Below, piece by piece: positions 1 through 6,788 of a stretch of DNA of 8,709 bases (its first letter is position 1; each line of letters begins with the position of its first letter). The notes beneath the pieces were generated by a model. It made no database searches, was not told where the DNA came from, and saw only the letters and a program-made list of their open reading frames with translations. A program made the translations under genes and the position numbers. Source of the DNA: Actinomycetota bacterium (GTDB lineage: Bacteria > Actinomycetota > Acidimicrobiia > IMCC26256 > PALSA-610). The DNA lies in NCBI GenBank assembly GCA_030839005.1, contig JAUZEM010000548.1:1-8709 (forward strand), read 5' to 3'.

Positions 1-1077
1 CGCGACGGCGCGACCTACTCGTCCGACCAAAAGCGCGGTGGCGTGGTCGTGCTCGAGGAGCAGCCCGATATGAACTTCGAGCAGGGGGGCAACCTCATGC
101 TCACCATGGACGCGCCGGACCACACCCGCTACCGCAAGCTCGTCAACCGCGGTTTCACTCCGCGCCAGATGCGGATGCTCGAGCCGCACATCCGCGAGCT
201 CACGAGCAAGATCATCGACGACGTGATCGAGCAAGGTGGTTGCGACTACGTGGTCGACGTTGCGGCCGAGGTGCCGTTGCAGGTCATCGCGGAGATGCTC
301 GGCGTGCCGCAGGAAGACCGGCACAAGCTGTTCGAGTGGAGCAACCGCATGATCGGCTCCGAAGACCCCGAGTACATGGTCTCGCAAGAGGAGGTCATGA
401 ACGCGCAGGTCGAGATGTTCATGTACGCGAACGAGCTCGCGGCGAAACGGCGCGAGGAGCCTCGCGACGACATCATCAGCGCGCTGCTGAACGCCGAAGT
501 CGACGGTGACCAACTCAGCGAGATGGACTTCAATCTCTTCTTCCTGCTCATCGCGGTGGCGGGCAACGAGACGACGCGCAACTCGATCTCGCACGGCATC
601 AAGGCGTTCTGCGACTTCCCCGAGCAGTATCAATTGCTGGTCGACGATCCGTCGCGCGCGCAGTCGGCGACCGACGAGATCGTCCGGTGGGCGTCGCCGG
701 TCATGTACTTCCGGCGCAACGTCACACGCGACACGGTTCTGCGCGGCCAGCAGCTCGAGGATGGCGACAAGGTCAGCATCTGGTACATCTCCGCGAACCG
801 CGACGAGGACAAGTTCGACCGCCCGTTCGAGTTCGACATCCTCCGCAGCCCGAACGAGCACGTCGGCTTCGGTGGCGGTGGGCCGCACCACTGCCTCGGG
901 ATGAACCTCGCGCGCATGGAGATCTACGTGCTGCTCGAGGAGATGGCGAAAAGGATTCCGACGCTCGAGCGCACCGGCGAGGCGGAGCCACTGCGGTCGA
1001 ACTTCATCGCCGGCATCAAGCACATGCCCGTGAAGTACCCACCGGGCGAGCGCGTCTGCCCGGTCGCCGGGTCATGA
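1..1077 (+). CDS. Cytochrome P450, CYP125-like (5' truncated by window edge)
   Basis: Heme monooxygenase; by family resemblance it probably hydroxylates or oxidises the end of a steroid or isoprenoid side chain, with electrons from ferredoxin and ferredoxin reductase. The frame is open from base 1, so the true start lies upstream; about 60-70 residues seem to be missing compared with usual CYP125 length. Numbering residues from the in-frame GTG at 43: a MDAPDHTRYRKLV block (22-34), the I-helix AGNETTRN (173-180) that carries the oxygen-activating acid/Thr region, the ExxR pair EIVR (212-215), and the heme loop FGGGGPHHCLG with Cys284 (codon 892-894) as axial ligand. The stretches ILRSPNEHVGFGG and LRSNFIAGIKH resemble CYP125 more than CYP51 or CYP142. 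Its TGA lies inside the ATGA overlap with the next gene, so the two are probably translationally coupled. P450 identity is certain; the CYP125 subgroup is inferred from remembered family sequences. Confidence 0.95.
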   Translation, partial: RDGATYSSDQKRGGVVVLEEQPDMNFEQGGNLMLTMDAPDHTRYRKLVNRGFTPRQMRMLEPHIRELTSKIIDDVIEQGGCDYVVDVAAEVPLQVIAEMLGVPQEDRHKLFEWSNRMIGSEDPEYMVSQEEVMNAQVEMFMYANELAAKRREEPRDDIISALLNAEVDGDQLSEMDFNLFFLLIAVAGNETTRNSISHGIKAFCDFPEQYQLLVDDPSRAQSATDEIVRWASPVMYFRRNVTRDTVLRGQQLEDGDKVSIWYISANRDEDKFDRPFEFDILRSPNEHVGFGGGGPHHCLGMNLARMEIYVLLEEMAKRIPTLERTGEAEPLRSNFIAGIKHMPVKYPPGERVCPVAGS

Positions 1078-2012
1078 GCGAGCACCGGTTCCGGTTCGGG
1101 ATCGAGGTCCACGGTCCGCTCGAGGGACGGACGTGGTCCGACACCGTTCGCGAGCTCGAGGCGCTCGGTTACTCGACGCTGTTCGTCCCCGATCACTTCG
1201 ACGAGGGCCTCGGACCGATTGCGGCGATGGCGGCCGCGGCCGCGGTCACGACGACGTTGAACGTCGGCTCGCTGGTTTTCGACTGTGACTACCGCCACCC
1301 GGCAGTGCTCGCGCGCGAGCTCGCAGCGATCGACGTCTTGTCGGAGGGTCGGCTCGAAGTCGGCGTCGGCGCGGGTTGGAAGAAGCTCGACTACGACCGT
1401 TCGGGTATCCCGATGGAATCGCCGAAGGTCCGCGTCGACCGGATGATCGAGCACACCAAGATCTTGAAGGCGTTGTTTGCCGACGAGGCGCCGGTGAGCT
1501 TCGAAGGCGAGCACTACCGCATCACCGATCTGCCGGGCACGCCGCGTCCGTACACGCGGGGTGGTCCGCCGCTCATCATCGGCGGCGGCCAACCGCGTGT
1601 GCTTCGATTCGCCGGTCAAGTCGCCGACATCGTCGGTGTAAATGCGTCGATCCACTCGGGTGCGGTCGACACCGACGCCGCGCACGACGCCATGCCCGAG
1701 CGCATCGACCAGAAGGTCGGTTGGCTGCGCGAAGGCGCGGGCGCTCGCTTCGACCACATCGAGTTGAACGCGTGGCTCGCGGCCGCCGAGGTCACCGACG
1801 ACACGGTCGGTGTCGGCGAAGCCATGGGACAACTCTTCAGCGCCGATCCGAAGGATGTGCTCGCCTCACCGCTCACGCTCATCGGTTCGCTCTCGGAGTG
1901 CGCCGACCGTCTGCGTGAGCGCCGCGAGCGCTGGGGCTACAGCTACAGCGTCATCCCGGGAGAAAAGGCGCGCGACTTCGCGCCGCTGGTCGCCGATCTG
2001 ACCGGCGCGTAG
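1074..2012 (+). CDS. LLM-class F420-dependent oxidoreductase, MSMEG_2516-type
   Basis: A 312-residue TIM-barrel oxidoreductase of the bacterial luciferase-like superfamily, probably cytoplasmic and using F420 (or FMN) for hydride transfer; the substrate is unknown. The open frame extends far upstream, but the ATG at 1074 overlaps the P450 stop (ATGA) and gives the family's usual N-terminus RFRFGIEV at residues 5-12. Visible landmarks are LGYSTLFVPDHFDE (31-44), the barrel segment TTLNVGSLVFDCDYRHP (60-76), the ELAAIDVLSEGRLEVGVGAGW block (82-102), FEGEHYRI (143-150) and PLIIGGGQPRVL (166-177). The pattern VPDHxD ... DxDYRHP ... GxGAGWxxxxYxxxGIPxxxPxVRVDR resembles the family annotated as 'probable F420-dependent oxidoreductase, MSMEG_2516 family' (TIGR03621). 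Length is normal and nothing is truncated. No Shine-Dalgarno is visible before the ATG, which fits coupling to the P450. Confidence 0.92.
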   Translation: MSEHRFRFGIEVHGPLEGRTWSDTVRELEALGYSTLFVPDHFDEGLGPIAAMAAAAAVTTTLNVGSLVFDCDYRHPAVLARELAAIDVLSEGRLEVGVGAGWKKLDYDRSGIPMESPKVRVDRMIEHTKILKALFADEAPVSFEGEHYRITDLPGTPRPYTRGGPPLIIGGGQPRVLRFAGQVADIVGVNASIHSGAVDTDAAHDAMPERIDQKVGWLREGAGARFDHIELNAWLAAAEVTDDTVGVGEAMGQLFSADPKDVLASPLTLIGSLSECADRLRERRERWGYSYSVIPGEKARDFAPLVADLTGA

Positions 2013-2027
2013 GAGCTGTCCGCGGCG

Positions 2028-2996
2028 ATGCAGATCTCGTGCGCGTTCCCGCCGGGTCCGCATGTCGTCGATCACATCGTCGAGGCGGAACGCCTTGGTT
2101 ATGAGCGCGCGTGGCTGTTCGACTCGCCCGCGCTGTACGGCGACATCTGGGTGATCGCCGCGCTCGCCGCGCAACGGACGACGCGCATCGCGCTCGGACC
2201 GGCCGTCCTCGTTCCCAATCTTCGGCACCCGCTCGCACAGGCGAGCGCGATCGCGACGCTCGAGCAGCTCGCGCCGGGGCGCGTGGCCGTCGCGATCGGG
2301 ACCGGCTTCACCGGTCGCATGGCGATGGGGCAGAAGCCGCTCACGTGGGCGTGGACGCGCCGGTACATCGAGCAACTGCGAGCGCTGCTGCAGGGCGAGA
2401 AGGTCGACGTCGACGGCGCGATCGTGCAGATGCTGCACGGGTCCGAGTTCGCGCCCGCGCGTCCGATCCGCACGCCGATCGTCATCGCCGCGAACGGACC
2501 AAAGGGACTGGCGGTCGCGCGCGAGCTCGGCGACGGTGTGATGACGATCGGCGGTGGCGATCTCGATTTCGACTGGTGCTCGGTGCTCGCGTTCGGCACC
2601 GTGCTCGGCGACGGAGAGAGCCCGGGCTCCGAGCGCGCCCTCGCGGCCGCCGGCCCCGCGCTCACCGTCGTCTACCACGCCATGTACGAAGGAGACCCCG
2701 CGTCGGTCGACGCGCTGCCGGGCGGTGTCGAATGGCGCAAACGGTTGGAGGAGATTCCCGAAAAGGTTCGGCATCTCGCGGTGCACGACGACCATCTCGT
2801 GCAGGTGACCGAACGTGACCGGCCGCTGCTCGACGGCGCGCTGTTGACGGCGTTCACGTGGACGGGTTCGGCGGCCGAGGTGCGGATGCGGATCGACGCG
2901 CTGGCCGGCTCGGGCGCCACCGAGATCCTGTACGCGCCGATGGGTCCCGACGTCCCCCGCGAGCTGCGTACCTTCATGGAGATGGCGACCGCCTGA
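2028..2996 (+). CDS. LLM-class flavin/F420-dependent oxidoreductase, methylene-H4MPT-reductase-like
   Basis: A 322-residue luciferase-like superfamily protein, only distantly related to the LLM protein before it. The ATG at 2028 follows a possible AGGAG (2011-2015) that overlaps the preceding stop codon; the spacing of 12 nt is rather long. Family landmarks are AERLGYERAWLFDSP (20-34), ARG/LYS-free strand TTRIALGPAVLVPNLRHP (51-68), ATLEQLAPGRVAVAIGTGF (76-94), PIVIAANGPKGLAVARELGDGVM (150-172) and a C-terminal helix-rich part. The block NGPKGLALA-like with DGV is typical of the Mer-like branch (F420-dependent methylenetetrahydromethanopterin reductase relatives), which in actinobacteria are general F420 oxidoreductases rather than methanogenesis enzymes. 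Residues 200-270 look less conserved and are probably a family-specific insertion or cap. Substrate unknown; its place in the P450-LLM unit suggests work on the same compound class. Confidence 0.88.
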   Translation: MQISCAFPPGPHVVDHIVEAERLGYERAWLFDSPALYGDIWVIAALAAQRTTRIALGPAVLVPNLRHPLAQASAIATLEQLAPGRVAVAIGTGFTGRMAMGQKPLTWAWTRRYIEQLRALLQGEKVDVDGAIVQMLHGSEFAPARPIRTPIVIAANGPKGLAVARELGDGVMTIGGGDLDFDWCSVLAFGTVLGDGESPGSERALAAAGPALTVVYHAMYEGDPASVDALPGGVEWRKRLEEIPEKVRHLAVHDDHLVQVTERDRPLLDGALLTAFTWTGSAAEVRMRIDALAGSGATEILYAPMGPDVPRELRTFMEMATA

Positions 2997-3020
2997 GGCG
3001 CCGCCGCGAGGGGGTGTGGT

Positions 3021-3860
3021 GTGAAGCTCGGTCTGTTCGCCGTCAACATGGGTGCGTCGGCGGTTCCGGAAGAGGTCGTCGTAACCGCGCAGGCGGCGGA
3101 AGCAGCCGGCTTCGAATCGCTATGGGCGGGGGAGCACGTCGTGCTGCCCGACCCGCAGGCGCCGCCGTCGCCGATGGCACCGCAGGATCCGGCCCTCGAT
3201 CCGCTGCTTGCGCTCACGTGGGCTGCGGCGCACACGTCGACCGTCCGTCTCGCCACGGGCATCGTCATCCTCCCGCAGCGCAACCCGGTCGTCCTGGCCA
3301 AGGAAATCGCGAGCCTCGACGTGCTCTGCCGCGGGCGCTTCACCTTTGGTGTCGGTGTCGGCTATCTCGAACCCGAGTTCCGGGCGATCGGTGCCGACTT
3401 CGGCAGTCGCGGTGCCGTCACCGACGAGTACCTCGACGCGATGGAGGCCCTCTGGTACGACGAGCATCCGGCGTTCCACGGTCGCTTCGCCGGCTTCTCC
3501 GACGTCGACGCGTATCCGCGACCGGTGCAGCGGCCGATCCCCATCGTGATCGGCGGGCACACGAAGCCCGCGTACCGGCGGGCGGTCGCGCGGGGCGGAG
3601 GCTGGTACGGATTCGCGATGAAGCCCGACGGCGTCGCCGCCTGTATCGCGGGCCTACGCGCGGCCGCGCTGGAGGTCGAGCGGCCCCCGGAGCTCGGCCC
3701 GCTCGAGATCACCGTGACACCGAGAGGTCGGCTCACCGCGGAGGTGGCGTCGGCCTTCGCCGATCTCGGCGTCGACCGGCTCGTGCCGTTCCCGCCGCCG
3801 ACGCGCGACGGCATAACCGCGACGATCGACGCGGCATCGGAGGCCGTTGCCGGTCTGTGA
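3021..3860 (+). CDS. LLM-class F420-dependent oxidoreductase, Rv2161c-type
   Basis: A 279-residue luciferase-like protein, the third in a row and from a third subfamily. The GTG start at 3021 is preceded by GAGGGGG (3008-3014) at about 6 nt, a good ribosome binding site. The N-terminus MKLGLFAVNMG (1-11), AAEAAGFESLWAGEHVVLPD (25-44), TVRLATGIVILPQRNPVVLAKEIASLDVL (74-102), GVGVGYLEPEFRAIGADFGSRGAVTDEYL (110-138) and FHGRFAGFSDV (152-162) match the 'Rv2161c family' F420-dependent oxidoreductases (TIGR03619). The conserved GVGVGW/YLxxEF motif is complete. It is probably a soluble F420-dependent enzyme; the substrate cannot be inferred. It ends the plus-strand unit and is followed after 26 nt by the convergent minus-strand hypothetical gene. 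I see no clear T-tract terminator there. Confidence 0.92.
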   Translation: MKLGLFAVNMGASAVPEEVVVTAQAAEAAGFESLWAGEHVVLPDPQAPPSPMAPQDPALDPLLALTWAAAHTSTVRLATGIVILPQRNPVVLAKEIASLDVLCRGRFTFGVGVGYLEPEFRAIGADFGSRGAVTDEYLDAMEALWYDEHPAFHGRFAGFSDVDAYPRPVQRPIPIVIGGHTKPAYRRAVARGGGWYGFAMKPDGVAACIAGLRAAALEVERPPELGPLEITVTPRGRLTAEVASAFADLGVDRLVPFPPPTRDGITATIDAASEAVAGL

Positions 3861-3886
3861 GGGCGCGGCGGTGCGGCCGGCGTCGA

Positions 3887-4264
3887 CTAGCAGTCGTCGA
3901 CGAGCGTGCGCGCCAGCCGGCTCCGCTCGGCGATCGTCGCTTCGAGCCACGCGTGGGTCGCAAGCCACCCGATCGCGGGGTCGATGCCGTCTCGCTCGAT
4001 GATCTCGGAAGTCCGTTCGATGAGGTAGCACAACATGGGGTTGTCAACCTGAGGCCAAGGCGGTTCCGTGTTCGACCGCAGGCGGAGTGCGTCGAGTGAA
4101 CCCTGGCCTTGGACGTAGTGGCCGAGTTGCTCGTTCCAGCGAGCGAAGACGGCGCTCTCGGCGCCGGGGTCGGCGAGCACGTCACCGATCTCGAGATCGT
4201 CGAGCTCGTCGAGCTCGTCGAGATCGGTGGGTCGGGGGTCGCGCGTGTCGTGCGGGTCGTCCAT
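3887..4264 (-). CDS. Hypothetical protein with acidic LDE repeat, 125 residues
   Basis: I do not recognise the family. The start chosen is the ATG at 4264, because it has an upstream AGAGGG close by and begins a composition typical of a real protein; the open frame would allow an ATG at 4354, but the extra 30 residues look like non-coding sequence. Residues 14-28 are strongly acidic and repetitive (DLDELDELDDLE), encoded by a 9-bp near-tandem repeat at 4192-4226. The rest (about 36-125) looks like a soluble alpha-helical domain with ESAVFARWNEQLGHYVQG, a Trp/Pro-rich EPPWPQVDNPMLCYL stretch and a final helix ending VDDC. There is no signal peptide or membrane segment. It lies downstream of the broken acyl-CoA dehydrogenase on the same strand, so it may once have shared that transcript. 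Codon bias and an intact frame support a real gene. Confidence 0.7.
   Translation of the reverse strand: MDDPHDTRDPRPTDLDELDELDDLEIGDVLADPGAESAVFARWNEQLGHYVQGQGSLDALRLRSNTEPPWPQVDNPMLCYLIERTSEIIERDGIDPAIGWLATHAWLEATIAERSRLARTLVDDC
4192..4226. repeat. 9-bp near-tandem repeat (gtcgagctc) inside the hypothetical gene
   Basis: The plus strand shows gtcgagatc / gtcgagctc / gtcgagctc / gtcgagatc in series. It is in frame with the minus-strand gene and encodes the acidic DLDELDELDDLE run. Being a multiple of three, copy-number change would leave the reading frame intact. Confidence 0.75.
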
Positions 4265-4360
4265 GAGCCCTCTGTCATACCCGTTCCGCGGCAACCCGCA
4301 AAAGGCGCGCACCACACATGGACCACATTCAGGCTCACTGACAACAACGGCCACAAGAAA

Positions 4361-4396
4361 CGCGCTCGGTCAGTGACGCGCTCGGTCAGTGACGCG
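4361..4396. repeat. Perfect 16-bp tandem duplication plus inverted partner at 4335-4342
   Basis: The unit cgcgctcggtcagtga occurs at 4361-4376 and again at 4377-4392, followed by a third partial cgcg. Each copy ends in GTCAGTGA. An inverted copy, TCACTGAC, lies at 4335-4342, 26 nt away. On the minus strand the transcript could pair either TCACTGAC copy with the GTCAGTGA. Sixteen is not a multiple of three, so the duplication changes the downstream frame of the dehydrogenase remnant. Confidence 0.85.
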
Positions 4397-5108
4397 CCGG
4401 TGCCGTCCCTCCGCGCGTCTCTGCCCACTGTGCGGCCCTGCTCGACGTCGAGGTCGTGGGGGAGCCCGAGGAGGCGTTCGGCGATGATGTTGTGCAGCAC
4501 CTCGCTGGTTCCGCCGCCGACGGTGAGCGCGGGACCGAAGAGAAAGCCGCGGTCCCACTCGGCTCCGAGGGTGCCGTTCGTCTCGAGCAATCCGCCCGCG
4601 CCCATGAGACACCCGCTCGTTCGCGAGTGTCGTCTTGGCCATGCCCCAACCGAGGTTCTCGTCGCCGATCAGGTTCTCGGCGGGAACGCGCGCGTCGGTG
4701 AAGAAAACCTCGTTGAAGCCCGCGTCGCCCGCCATGTTGCGGATCGGCCGAACCTCGATGCCGGGAAGATCCATGGCCACGATGAAATAGGAGATGCCGC
4801 GATGTTTCGAGACGCCACCGCGCGTGCGCGCGATGAGGATGCCGAACTTCGCATGATCCGCGAGCGACGTCCAGATCTTCTGGCCGTTCACGCGGTAGAC
4901 GTCGCCGTCGCGCTCGGCGCGGGTACCGAGGTTCGCGAGATCCGATCCGGCGCCGGGCTCGCTGAACAGCTGCCACCACAGCTCTTCGCCCGCGAGCATC
5001 GGCCACAGGTCGCACGAGCTCCCGCGGCCGCGGTGCGGGATGCTCGCGGAACCAGCGCCGGACCTCTCTGCGACGCAGGGCGTCTTCTGCGGACAGGTCG
5101 ACGTCCAT
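4370..5108 (-). pseudogene. Acyl-CoA dehydrogenase remnant: three frames, two internal deletions
   Basis: Acyl-CoA dehydrogenases (FadE type, FAD-dependent) catalyse alpha,beta-dehydrogenation of acyl-CoA thioesters. Three blocks in correct order but different minus frames are visible. Block 1 (5108 to about 5031) is the N-terminus MDVDLSAEDALRRREVRRWF. Block 2 (about 5014 to 4607) carries the core: LFSEPGAGSDLA, then VNGQKIWTS, RPIRNMAGDAGFNEVFF, VPAENLIGDENLGW and LANERVS. Block 3 (4605 to about 4394) is the C-terminus with LTVGGGTSEVLHNIIAERLL, the usual IGGGTSEIxRNIIAERxLGLP region. By comparison with family members of about 380-400 residues, roughly 80-100 residues are missing between blocks 1 and 2 and again between 2 and 3, including much of the N-terminal helical domain and part of the C-terminal one. 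No in-frame stop ends block 3. A working enzyme is very unlikely, unless the breaks are assembly errors. The divergent FadD19-like gene suggests a former steroid side-chain role. Confidence 0.88.
5022..5033. repeat. Perfect 12-bp GC palindrome at a pseudogene breakpoint
   Basis: The sequence ccgcggccgcgg reads identically on both strands and lies exactly where dehydrogenase homology changes from block 1 to block 2. It may mark the deletion endpoint. Confidence 0.7.
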
Positions 5109-5129
5109 GCATGCAGTCTCGCATTGCCC

Positions 5130-5144
5130 GGGCTCGCGGAGCCC
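5130..5144. promoter_or_regulatory. Short inverted repeat in the divergent fadE-remnant/fadD intergenic region
   Basis: GGGCTC (5130-5135) and GAGCCC (5139-5144) form a perfect 6-bp inverted repeat around GCG, 17 nt upstream of the acyl-CoA synthetase ATG, in the 53-nt divergent gap 5109-5161. It could be an operator or an RNA hairpin in the leader. It does not match the KstR motif, and I cannot identify a convincing -35/-10 pair here. Confidence 0.25.
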
Positions 5145-5161
5145 TGCTCAACTAGGCGTTC

Positions 5162-6769
5162 ATGCCCTGGAACATCGCTGATCTCACCGAGCACGTCGTC
5201 GATGCGGTTCCCGATCGCATCGCCTTGATCGTCGCCGACGAGCCGCGGACCTATGCCGAGCTCGAAGTGCGGGCCAACCGCTTGGCCCATCACCTCGCAT
5301 CCCAGGGCATCGGGCCCGGCGACCACGTCGGGATCTACGGGTTCAACAGCCACGCTTTCGTCGAGACGATCTTCGCGGCCTACAAGCTGCGCGCCGTCCC
5401 CGTGAACGTGAACTACCGCTACGTCGAGGCCGAATTGCGGTACCTCTTCGACAACGCCGACCTCGTGGCCCTCGTGCATGATGCGCAGTTCGCACCGCGC
5501 ATTGCCGCGGTGCGTGATGCCCTTCCGCTGCTGCGTCACCTCATCGCGATCGACGACGGATCGGGCGAAGACACCTCCGCGATCGGCTCGGTCGCGTACG
5601 AAGAGGCCTTGGCGGGCGCGTCTCCGGAGCGCGACTTCGGCGAGCGTTCCGACGACGACATCTACATCCTCTATACGGGCGGTACGACGGGCATGCCCAA
5701 AGGTGTGGTGTGGCGGCAAGAGGACGTGTTGTGCGTGCTCGGCGGGCTGGTCAACTTCGAGACCGGCGTGCGGGTGCTCGACGAATGGGAGTTCGCCAAG
5801 GCCGCGGCCGAGGCACCGTCCGACGCCGGGTTCGGCGTCGTGATCGCGCCGCTCATGCACGGCGCGGCGCAGTGGGGGACCATCAACGGGTTGATCAACG
5901 GTCGCACGACGGTCCTGACGCCGAGGTTCGACCCGCACGATGTGTGGCGGGCCGTCGAGCGATACCGGATTCCGACGCTCAGCATCACCGGTGACGCCAT
6001 GGGCCGACCGCTGATCGAGGCGCTCGACGAAGGGGGCTACGACGCCTCGTCGCTGGTCGCCGTCGCGTCGACCGCGGCGGTCTTCAGCGCGACGGTCAAG
6101 GCGCAGTTCCACGAACGGTTCCCGAATCTCGTCATCGCCGACGCGGTCGGGTCGACCGAGACTGGATACAACGGCGTGCGCGTGATCATGAAGGGCGGTG
6201 ACGAGAAGCCGGGCCTTCCGACCGTTCGCATGGGACCCGACACGGTGGTTCTCGACGACGACATGAACATCGTGCAGCCGGGATCGGGCGTCGTCGGGCG
6301 CATGGCGCGCGGCGGGAACGTGCCGTTGCGCTACCACAAGGACCCCGAGAAGTCGGCGGCGACCTTCGTCACCGTGAACGGCCGGCGCTATTCGGTGTCG
6401 GGAGACTCCGCGGTCGTCGAGGCCGACGGGACGATGACGCTGCTCGGGCGCGGCTCGGTGTGCATCAACTCGGGCGGCGAGAAGATCTATCCCGAGGAGG
6501 TCGAAGCCGCCCTGAAGGCGCATCCCGCGGTATTCGACGTCGTCGTCGTCGGCGTGCCCGACGAGCGCTGGGGTGAGCGGGTCGCGGCGGTCATCGAGGT
6601 CCGGCCTGACCACTCGGTGACACTCGAGGAGCTCGACGCCCATGCGCGCCTTCACGTCGCCGGCTACAAGGTCCCGAGGGAATTGCACGTCGTCCCGAAG
6701 ATCGAGCGTTCGCCGAGCGGCAAGCCCGACTACCCCTGGGCGAAGAGAATCGCAACGGGACTTACATAA
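5162..6769 (+). CDS. fadD19: FadD19-like acyl-CoA synthetase (steroid side-chain CoA ligase type)
   Basis: A 535-residue ANL-superfamily acyl-CoA ligase that adenylates a carboxylate with ATP and transfers it to CoA. It resembles mycobacterial FadD19, which activates C24-branched sterol side-chain acids: the N-terminus NIADLTEHVVDAVPDR (4-19), ANRLAHHL (38-45), VNVNYRYVEAELRYLFDNAD (81-100) and SPERDFGERS (154-163) agree with that group. Catalytic motifs are complete: P-loop YTGGTTGMPKG (171-181), GSTETG (330-335), GD (414-415), hinge GRGSVCINSGGEKIYPEEVE (429-448) and the invariant lysine in PSGKPDY (K521). The ATG at 5162 is preceded only by a weak AGG (5154-5156); no better start fits the family. 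It is divergent from the dehydrogenase remnant and ends 19 nt before the convergent cupin gene. Ligase identity is very firm; the FadD19 assignment rests on remembered similarity, and the true substrate could be another branched or cyclic acid. Confidence 0.93.
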   Translation: MPWNIADLTEHVVDAVPDRIALIVADEPRTYAELEVRANRLAHHLASQGIGPGDHVGIYGFNSHAFVETIFAAYKLRAVPVNVNYRYVEAELRYLFDNADLVALVHDAQFAPRIAAVRDALPLLRHLIAIDDGSGEDTSAIGSVAYEEALAGASPERDFGERSDDDIYILYTGGTTGMPKGVVWRQEDVLCVLGGLVNFETGVRVLDEWEFAKAAAEAPSDAGFGVVIAPLMHGAAQWGTINGLINGRTTVLTPRFDPHDVWRAVERYRIPTLSITGDAMGRPLIEALDEGGYDASSLVAVASTAAVFSATVKAQFHERFPNLVIADAVGSTETGYNGVRVIMKGGDEKPGLPTVRMGPDTVVLDDDMNIVQPGSGVVGRMARGGNVPLRYHKDPEKSAATFVTVNGRRYSVSGDSAVVEADGTMTLLGRGSVCINSGGEKIYPEEVEAALKAHPAVFDVVVVGVPDERWGERVAAVIEVRPDHSVTLEELDAHARLHVAGYKVPRELHVVPKIERSPSGKPDYPWAKRIATGLT

Positions 6770-6788
6770 ATACTGGTCGCTCGCGCTC

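Noticed and set aside
687..1073. Long N-terminal extension of the first LLM protein inside the P450 gene
   Set aside because: Sequence before the ATG at 1074 is out-of-frame P450 code; the family N-terminus starts just after 1074.
924..2795. Long minus-strand frames opposite the LLM genes (924-1832 and 1866-2795)
   Set aside because: They are Arg/Asp-rich shadows without motifs, antisense to well-supported genes.
4265..4354. Earlier ATG (4354) for the 125-residue hypothetical protein
   Set aside because: It adds 30 residues of low-quality sequence without a ribosome binding site; AGAGGG lies just before the ATG at 4264.
5151..5163. AAC...GTT near the acyl-CoA synthetase start as a second KstR site
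   Set aside because: The spacing between half-sites is 5 nt instead of 2 and the flanking T and A are missing.
4370..6688. A 772-codon minus-strand open frame across the acyl-CoA synthetase gene
   Set aside because: Only its last part (about 5014-4607) is meaningful, as block 2 of the dehydrogenase remnant. The rest is antisense to a clearly real gene and is an artefact of high third-position GC.
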